A stretch of 12,362 nucleotides of DNA. Origin: Thermus sp. JCM 17653. GTDB taxonomy: Bacteria; Deinococcota; Deinococci; Deinococcales; Thermaceae. Positions 7,037 to 12,362 of the stretch are shown in pieces (positions within the stretch are counted from its first letter, which is position 1; each line of letters starts with the position of its first letter). A program made the translations under genes and the position numbers. Under the pieces are notes generated by a model, which saw only the letters and a program-made list of their open reading frames with translations, was not told the DNA's origin and made no database searches. The stretch covers positions 1 to 12,362 of the forward strand of contig BBBN01000024.1 of the NCBI GenBank assembly GCA_001311585.1. Reading direction: 5' to 3'.

Positions 7037-7584
7037 GAAAAGCGGTTTTGGCCGTGAGTCTTCTGCTCTTAGGCCTGGGGCTTTCCCAGGGGCCTTTCCG
7101 GGCCCGCCTCGAGGCCGCCATCCAAGGCGGAGGTCCCGAGTTCGCCAAGGTGATGCTTTCCCAGGACAAGGGGCAGGCCCTTTGTTCCCAGTACCGGGAC
7201 CGGTTGCCCCCGGACCTCGTCCCCCAGTTCCTGGCGGAGCAGAAGGCCCTGATCCGCTACCCGCAGCGGAAAGCTCATGGGGGACTGGAAAAACGGGGAG
7301 AAGGTCTTCACCGACCCCAAGCGGGGCAACTGCTACGCCTGCCACGCCGGGGTGCCGGGAGAGGTGGCCCACGGCACCATGGGGCCAAGCCTCACCGGAT
7401 ACGGCCAGCGGGGGCAGTCGGAGGCGGTGGTGCGCTACACCTACGAGAAGATCTACAACGCCTGGGCCTTCGTGCCCTGCTCCCTCATGTACCGGGGCGG
7501 GGTCCACGGCCTCTTCACCCCCGAGGAGACCGCGACCTGGTGGCCTTCCTTCTGGACCCCGAGTCCCCCATCAACCGGAGGTGA
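7033..7584 (+). CDS. soxX: SoxX (copy 2), two frame breaks
   Basis: This is a second SoxX-type cytochrome, clearly related to copy 1. Both share the pattern C-S-x(2)-R-x-RLP-x-DL-x-PQFL and the segment GKLMGDW. They also have heme site C-x-x-CH at residues 101-105 (CYACH here), the Met ligand at 153 (PCSLMYRGG) and cysteines at 51 and 150. A Sec signal peptide starts at ATG 7033, overlapping the soxB stop (ATGA). Two bases are missing at the C run 7260-7262 (YP-RSGKLMGDW) and one near 7533 (PEETA-DLVAFLLDPE). The repaired protein has about 184 residues and ends at TGA 7582-7584. It lies 3 bases before soxA2. It probably pairs with SoxA2; cross-pairing with SoxA1 is possible. Confidence 0.88.
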   Translation: MRKAVLAVSLLLLGLGLSQGPFRARLEAAIQGGGPEFAKVMLSQDKGQALCSQYRDRLPPDLVPQFLAEQKALIRYPQRKAHGGLEKRGEGLHRPQAGQLLRLPRRGAGRGGPRHHGAKPHRIRPAGAVGGGGALHLREDLQRLGLRALLPHVPGRGPRPLHPRGDRDLVAFLLDPESPINRR

Positions 7585-7587
7585 GCC

Positions 7588-8380
7588 GTGAGGAAGCGTC
7601 TACTCGCGTTGGGCAGCCTGGCCTTGGCCGCCTTGGGCCTCTTCGCCTACACCCAAGCGCTAAGCCCCTGGACCCCTTTGAGGAGGCCATGCGCCAGCGG
7701 CAGATGTACCTGGAGACCTTTGGCGTCCTCCCCGGAGAGCTCTTCGCCGAGGAGGGGAAGGAGCTCTTCCACCGGAAGGGTCCCTCGGGCAAGACCCTCG
7801 AGGCCTGCGACTTCGGCAAGGGCCCGGGGGTCCTGGAAGGGGTCTACGCCCTCCTCCCCAAGTACTTCCCCGACACGGGAAGGGTGGAGGACCTGGAAAG
7901 CAGGTCTATACCTGCATGCAGCGGGTGCAGGGCTTTAGGCCCCAGGAGATCAAGCGGGACGAGGTGCGGGCCATCACCACCTACATCGCTTCCTTCTCCT
8001 CCAAGGCCAGGATCCAGGTGGTGCCCAAGCACCCCCAGGAGCTCGCCATGTACAACCTGGGCCGGGAGCTCTGGTACACCCGCGCCGGTCCCCGGGACAT
8101 GAGCTGCGCCGTCTGCCACGACCAGTACGCCGGACAGCGGGTGCGGCTTTCCCCGGTCAGGAGCCCCAAGCAGGGCCTGGGCAACGAGTGGCCCGCTTAC
8201 CGCTTTGAGGAGGACCGCCTCTACACCTTTGAGGACCGCATAGACTTCTGCTACGAGTCCATCGGCATTCCCAAGCCCGAGTTCTACTCGGACGTTCACA
8301 TCGCCCTCGCCACCTACATCCTGGCCGAGGCCACCAAGGCCGGGCACTCCTTTGAGGAGCTGCCCTTCTTCACGAGGTAG
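7588..8380 (+). CDS. soxA: SoxA (copy 2), two frame breaks
   Basis: This second SoxA paralog starts at GTG 7588 with a Sec-type signal peptide. It shares with copy 1 the blocks RKGPSGKT, CDFG, GVLEG, RVEDL and RVQGF. Heme binds at CAVCH (Cys174, Cys177, His178). Cys222 in RIDFCYES takes the heme-ligand place, and Cys74 and Cys110 match the putative disulfide of copy 1. One base is missing near 7660 (TQA-x-KPLDPFEEA) and one G at 7903-7904 (ESR-VYTCMQR). The repaired length is about 264 residues. The sequence beyond the core has diverged (PKQGLGNEWPAYRFEED against DKSWTHWPAYRYSND), so the two SoxAX pairs may differ in substrate or condition. It is followed 2 bases later by the rhodanese gene. 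Confidence 0.88.
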
Positions 8381-8382
8381 GG

Positions 8383-8814
8383 ATGCGCCGCCGGGACCTC
8401 CTCGCCTTTCTGCCTCTCCTCGCCTTGGGGAAGGCCCAAGGGGAAGGGGAATGGACCCAGGCCTTCGGCCGCTTCCTCAAGCGGGTGCCCCCGGCGAGCT
8501 ACTTGGTCTACCCCACCGAGGCCCGGGACCTCCTCCTCTTTGAGCCCTTCCTCCTGGACGTGCGCACCCTGGAGGAGCGGAAGAAGGGGTACATCCCGGG
8601 CTCGGTGCACATCTACGCCGGGGAGGTCCCGGACCGCCTGGCGGAACTTCCCCAGGACAAGGGGGCGCTCATCCTCGTCTACTGCAACTCGGGGAGCGTT
8701 TCGGCGGTGGTGGCGGCGTTCTTGCAGGCCATGGGCTACAAGAACGCCAAAAATATCGCCCACGGCTTCAAAGGCTGGCTGGACGCCGGCCTTCCTGTGG
8801 AGGGAGGATCATGA
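8383..8814 (+). CDS. Exported rhodanese-like sulfurtransferase
   Basis: This intact 143-residue protein has an N-terminal MRRRDLLAFL segment that reads as a twin-arginine signal, then one rhodanese domain. The domain shows FLLDVRTLEERKKGYIPGSVHI, the active loop beginning at Cys101 (CNSGSVS), and the C-terminal NIAHGFKGWLDAGLPVEGG. Cys101 would carry a persulfide, so the protein can move sulfane sulfur in the periplasm. Its place between SoxA2 and the DUF302 protein suggests it feeds or drains sulfane sulfur from the Sox pathway. The physiological donor and acceptor cannot be told from sequence. Its stop overlaps the next start (ATGA at 8811-8814). Confidence 0.88.
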   Translation: MRRRDLLAFLPLLALGKAQGEGEWTQAFGRFLKRVPPASYLVYPTEARDLLLFEPFLLDVRTLEERKKGYIPGSVHIYAGEVPDRLAELPQDKGALILVYCNSGSVSAVVAAFLQAMGYKNAKNIAHGFKGWLDAGLPVEGGS

Positions 8815-9664
8815 GGAAACTGGTTGCTCTTTTGACGCTGGCCTTAGGTTTGGCCTCCGCCCAGTCCTTGGTGGTGGAGGTCCAGGGTTCCTTGGAGGAG
8901 GTGGAGGCCAAGACCCTTCAGGCCCTCAAGGCTCGGGCCTCGAGCCCGACCGGGTCCTGAACCTTGGCGAGCAGGTGCGCCAGGTGACGGGCCCGGGCTT
9001 CCCCGACTACCGCCTCATCGTGCTCAAGCCGGAGAAGGGAAGCGTGGAGGCGGTGAGCAAAAACCCCATGGCCGCCATCGTTCTGCCCCCCACGGTCTTC
9101 GTCACCGGGGAGGGGAGGCGGTACATGGTGGGCACCTTTGACGGCAGGCTCCTCTTCTCCATGCTCGGGGTCTACGGCGGGGAGGTGGAGCGCCTTACCT
9201 GGCGCCTCGAGGCCGCCTTGGGCCGCCTCGGCCCCGTGAAGCGGGTGGCCCCCGCCATGATGCCCGACCCCAGCAGCGGCATGATGCCCGCCCTCCTCTA
9301 CCGCGTGCCCTCGGCCAAGGTGGAGGACGTGGTGCTCCTGGTGGAGTCGGAACTCACCGCCAACGGGCTCAACCTCCTCCCCAACGTCAAGGTGGGCCCG
9401 GTGACGGTGATCATGCCCTGCAAGAGCGAGTGGGCCCGCATCATGTTCCTCACCCAGCCCGCCGGGGGCTTCGCCGCCCCCTGCCGCTTCTTCGCCATGC
9501 AGATGGGGAAGGACGTGCTGGTGGGGGCCATCGAGCCCATGCTCATGACCATCATGCCCGGGGTCATGGGAAGCCCGGCGGTGTCCATGCTGCAGGAGGC
9601 GAAAGGGGTCATGACGGAGATCCTGGAGGCCACGGGCGGTACCCCCTACCGCCCTGGGCAATGA
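8811..9664 (+). CDS. Exported two-domain DUF302 protein, frame broken near 8931
   Basis: After a Sec signal peptide (about 18 residues, ending ASA) come two units that look alike. Each has an alpha-beta segment followed by a strand pair resembling DUF302: FPDYRLIVLKPEKG with IVLPPTVFVTGEG in the first, and VTVIMPCKSEW with AAPCRFFAMQMGKDV in the second. Cysteines occur only in the second unit (MPCKSEW, APCRF). The protein is Met-rich, for example MMPDPSSGMMP and MLMTIMPGVM. One base is missing near 8931-8932 (LKA-x-GLEPDRVLNLGEQ). The repaired length is about 284 residues. GGAGGGAGG precedes ATG 8811. DUF302 has no settled function; linkage to Sox genes argues for a role in handling sulfur. 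The family assignment is by eye and moderate. Confidence 0.75.
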
Positions 9665-9673
9665 GGAGGAAGT

Positions 9674-10961
9674 ATGGCGAAGGTGAAGCGTAGGGATCTT
9701 TTGAAGGCAGGAGCGGCCATGGCGGCGGCCGGGGCCCTGGGTGGCCAGGGCCTGGCCCAGGAGTTCTACAGCCGTCCCCCCACCCTCCTTCCCCGCACCC
9801 GGGCCCCCCGGGTGGTGGTCATCGGGGGCGGCTGGGGCGGGACCACGGTGGCCCGCAAGGTGAAGCAGCAGGCCCCCGAGGTGGAAGTGGTCCTGGTGGA
9901 GCAGAAGCCCCTCTTCATGTCCTGCCCCATGTCCAACCTCTTCCTGGCGGGGGTGAAGCCTCTGGAGTGGCTGGTCTTTGACTACACCAACGTGGTCAAG
10001 GACGGGGTCATCTTCGTCCAGGAAAAGGTCCTGGACATCCAGCGGGACCGCCGCCTGGTGCGCACCACGGGGGGCTACCTGGCTTACGACCTCTTGGTCC
10101 TGGCCCCGGGCATCGACTACATGTACGAGGCCATCCCCGCTACGCCGAGGTGAAGCACCTCCTGCCCGTGGGCTTCAAGCCCTTTGAGCACATCGCCCTC
10201 CGCCGCATGCTGGACCAGTTTGACGAGACCGGGGGCGATCTGGTCCTGTACATCCCTAACCCCCCCTACCGCTGCCCCCCTGGGCCCTACGAGCGGGCGG
10301 CCATGCTGGCCTGGCGGCTCAAGACCAAGGGGGTGAAGGGCAAGGTCATCGTCCTGGACGCCAACCCCCAGCCCGTTTCCAAGGCCCCCGGGTTCCTCGC
10401 CGCCTACAACGAGCTCTACAAGGACTACCTGGAATACCACCCCAACACCCGCATCACCGGCCTGGACTACGGGAAGAAGCTGGTCTTGACCGAGCTTGGG
10501 GAGGTGCCCTTCGCCCTGGCGAACATCATCCCCCCATGAAGGCGGGGGAGCTGGTGCGCACCGCGGGCCTCGGAGAGCGCTGGGCCAACGTGCGCGTGCC
10601 CTACTTCCTCTCGGAGAAGGACGACCGCGTCTACCTGGTGGGGGACATCACCGGGAACACCCCCTTCCCCAAGAGCGGCATGGTGGCCTACGTCTCCGGC
10701 ACCATCGTGGCCCGGCAGATCGTGGAGCGCCTGAAGGGCAAGCCCCTTTCGGAGATTCCTCCCGAGCTTCCCAACAACATCTGCTACTCCTTCGTGGACT
10801 CCGAGGAGGCCATCTGGGTTTCCGCCAACTACTCCTGGGACGAAGCCGCCAAGCAGATCAAGGCCCAAAGCGCCGTGGACAACCAGCGCTCCCAGGCCAA
10901 CGGCACCGCCGCCATCGGCTGGGCCACGGGGCTTTGGAACGACATGTTCGGCCCGGCCTGA
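9674..10961 (+). CDS. fccB: Flavocytochrome c sulfide dehydrogenase, flavoprotein subunit (FccB/SoxF), two frame breaks
   Basis: This FAD enzyme oxidises sulfide to sulfur or polysulfide and passes electrons to a c-type cytochrome. A Tat signal (KRRDLLKAG) is followed by the FAD motif GGGWGG (51-56). Cys84 in SCPMSN matches the cysteine that binds FAD covalently in this family. Cys201 in YRCPPGPYERA and Cys371 in NNICYSFVD match the redox-active pair. The second nucleotide region ends VYLVGDITG. One base is missing near 10139 (IP-x-YAEVKHLLP), and one C in the run 10530-10535 (IIPP-MKAGEL). The repaired length is 429 residues, normal for the family. No fccA cytochrome gene adjoins, so cytochrome c-552 or another Sox cytochrome may be the acceptor. 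It is the last gene before the terminator. Confidence 0.9.
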
Positions 10962-10971
10962 GGACCTGGCC

Positions 10972-10997
10972 CCCCGCCCCTTTAGGGGCGGGGTTTT
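10972..10997 (+). terminator. Rho-independent terminator after fccB
   Basis: CCCCGCCCC (10972-10980), loop TTTA, GGGGCGGGG (10985-10993) and then TTTT form a perfect 9-bp GC hairpin with a T tail, 10 bases past the fccB stop. It should separate the main sox operon from soxC. Confidence 0.88.
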
Positions 10998-11001
10998 CCC
11001 T

Positions 11002-11020
11002 TGCCCCATGGGCATACACT
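11002..11020 (+). promoter_or_regulatory. Possible promoter/operator region of soxC
   Basis: TACACT (11015-11020), the same -10 form seen at tRNA-Lys, lies between the terminator and the soxC start, but no good -35 is at the right distance. A small inverted repeat TGCCC-CAT-GGGCA (11002-11014) abuts it. A start just after TACACT would remove the AGGAGG ribosome site (11021-11026), so this -10 may be fortuitous. Confidence 0.3.
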
Positions 11021-11030
11021 AGGAGGGTAT

Positions 11031-12312
11031 ATGGACCGAAGGAGGTTCTTTCGGCTTTTGGGCGCCGGGGGGCTCTTGGGCTTCCTCAAGGGAAGGGCCC
11101 AGGGCCTCCCCTGGACGGAGGAGACCTTCGCCCCTACCAAGACCCTGGGGGCACCCCTTTCCGAGTACGGGGAAAGGAGCCCCTTTGAGGCCGAGGTGGT
11201 GCGCTACATCTCCCCCAACCTGCGCACCCGCCACTCGGGGGCGGACTTCGCCCCCCTGGAGAAGCTGGAAGGGGTCATCACCCCCAACGGCCTCCACTTT
11301 GAGCGCCACCACGCCGGGGTGCCCCAGGTGGACCCCAAGGCCTACCGCCTGGTGATCCACGGATGGTGGAAAGGCCTTTGGTCTTCACCCTCGAGGACCT
11401 GAAGCGCTTCCCCTCCGTCACCCGCACCTACTTCATAGAGTGCGCCGGGAACGGGCAAAACGGCTACCGCAACCCCCCGGACCCCAACCTCACCGCCACC
11501 CGTAGCCGCGGCCTCGCCTCCAACGCCAGCTGGACCGGGGTGCCCTTGGCCCTCCTCCTCAAGGAAGCGGGGGTGAAGCCCGGGGCCAGGTGGCTCATCC
11601 CCGAGGGCATGGACGCCGCCATGTACACCCGCTCCCTCCCCCTGGAGAAGGCCATGGAGGACGTCCTGGTGGCCTACGCCCAAAACGGGGAGGCCCTAAG
11701 GCCCGAGCAGGGCTACCCCGTGCGCCTGGTGGTGCCGGGGTGGGAGGGGAGCATCCAGGTGAAGTGGCTCAGGCGCATCCTGGTCACGGACCTCCCCGCC
11801 ATGAGCAAGGACGAGACCAGCGAGTACACGGACGTCATGGCCGACGGGCGGGTTTTGGCCTTCACCTGGGTCATGGACCCCGAGTCCATCATCACCTACC
11901 CTCGGGCCTGCAGAGGATCCAGCCCGGCTTCCACGAGATCCGGGGCCTCGCCTGGAGCGGCCACGGGCGCATCGTCAAGGTGGAGATCTCCTTGGACGAG
12001 GGCAGGACCTGGCGGGAGGCCACCCTCGAGCCCCCCGTGGAGCGCTACGCCTTCGTGCGCTTCAAGATGCCCTGGTACTGGAAGGGGGAGGAGGTGGTCC
12101 TCTGGAGCCGGGCCTGGGACGAGAAGGGGAATACCCAGCCCACCCGGGAGGAGTTCTTCAAGAAGTGGGGGAGGAACAACCGCTACCACTACAACGCCAT
12201 CCAGGCTTGGCGCATCCTGCCGGACGGCCGGGTGGTGAACGGGGACCGCCCCTTGGGAGGCCAGGCCTCTGGCCCCGCCGGGGGGTGCGGGGGGGAGGTG
12301 TTGGATGTTTAG
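11031..12312 (+). CDS. soxC: SoxC, molybdopterin subunit of sulfane dehydrogenase SoxCD, two frame breaks
   Basis: SoxC oxidises the sulfane sulfur left on SoxY after SoxB, handing electrons to SoxD. ATG 11031 follows AGGAGGGT and opens a Tat signal (MDRRRFFRLLG), as expected for a cofactor-loaded protein. Cys138 in YFIECAGNG is the molybdenum ligand of the sulfite oxidase family. SoxC-type blocks include ETSEYTDVM, ITYPSG, GFHEIRGLAWSG and YHYNAIQAWRI, which favour SoxC over the SorA type. One base is missing between 11362 and 11363 (HG-MVERPL) and one C in 11899-11901 (TYP-SGLQ). The repaired length is about 427 residues. The C-terminus has an unusual Gly-rich tail with a lone cysteine (AGGCGGEVLDV). 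Its stop overlaps the next start. Confidence 0.9.
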
Positions 12313-12362
12313 GCGCGTGCTCTTGGTCCTGGCCTTGGCCGGTCTGGCGGTGGGGGCCCGGT
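12305..12362 (+). CDS. Start of an exported protein, probably SoxD (cut by window edge)
   Basis: Only 19 residues are visible, MFRRVLLVLALAGLAVGAR, a clear signal peptide. GGAGGTGTTGG precedes ATG 12305, a good ribosome site, and the start overlaps the soxC stop by 8 bases. The gene after soxC is normally soxD, a c-type cytochrome, but no heme motif is in view, so the name is inference from context alone. Confidence 0.6.
   Translation, partial: MFRRVLLVLALAGLAVGAR

Noticed and set aside
8918..9661. 247-residue minus-strand His/Gly-rich open frame opposite the DUF302 gene
   Set aside because: The His-rich text is the reverse complement of the Met codons and GTG/CAC-rich coding. It has no ribosome site and no domain.
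10581..10592. Loss of a redox cysteine in FccB, because WANV stands where I recalled WCPV in relatives
   Set aside because: Counting from the ends shows the redox pair corresponds to Cys201 and Cys371 (NICYS), both present. The WCPV cysteine is not the catalytic one.
2697..12312. Programmed frameshifting as the explanation for the broken sox genes
   Set aside because: The breaks lack A/T slippage runs, stimulatory structures and stop-codon context in common, and occur in unrelated genes including the ABC ATPase.
1..12362. CRISPR array, insertion sequence, prophage or attachment site
   Set aside because: No regularly spaced repeats, transposase motifs, integrase or terminal repeats were found; the region looks like a stable metabolic locus.

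Overview
The window is very probably from a Thermus species. It is GC-rich, its genes are tightly packed, and the leftmost cytochrome closely resembles what I remember of Thermus thermophilus cytochrome c-552, with enough differences to suggest another species. The -10 elements TACCCT and TACACT also look typical of the genus.

Left part (about 1-2500, all minus strand). In transcription order this holds cytochrome c-552 (cycA), a hairpin, an ABC transporter ATPase whose stop overlaps the start of thiamine pyrophosphokinase (thiN), tRNA-Lys(CTT) with its own promoter inside the end of thiN, and the start of an unrecognised gene cut by the window edge.

Centre (about 2500-2726). This is a divergent promoter region: cycA is read leftward and a sulfur-oxidation (sox) operon rightward, each with a plausible sigma-A promoter 17 bases apart between -35 and -10. 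It carries short inverted and direct repeats that could be operators.

Right part (2727-12362, all plus strand). The order is soxW-like thioredoxin, soxY, soxZ, soxA1, soxX1, soxB, soxX2, soxA2, an exported rhodanese, a two-domain DUF302 protein, and the flavoprotein subunit of sulfide dehydrogenase (fccB/soxF). A strong terminator follows, then soxC and the first codons of an exported protein, probably soxD. SoxYZ would carry the sulfur substrate on the SoxY C-terminal cysteine. SoxAX would attach it, SoxB would hydrolyse off sulfate, and SoxCD would oxidise the remaining sulfane. Cytochrome c-552 is the natural electron acceptor towards the terminal oxidase. The soxAX pair is present twice, in mirrored order around soxB.

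Reading frames. About 18 small indels, nearly all best explained as one- or two-base losses, break 10 of the 15 complete or near-complete protein genes; a further one may affect the soxZ start. The protein resumes in another frame each time, with conserved residues kept, and I saw no substitution-type stop in the repaired frames. This looks like sequence error rather than gene decay. I give each broken gene as one feature spanning the whole gene and name the break points.
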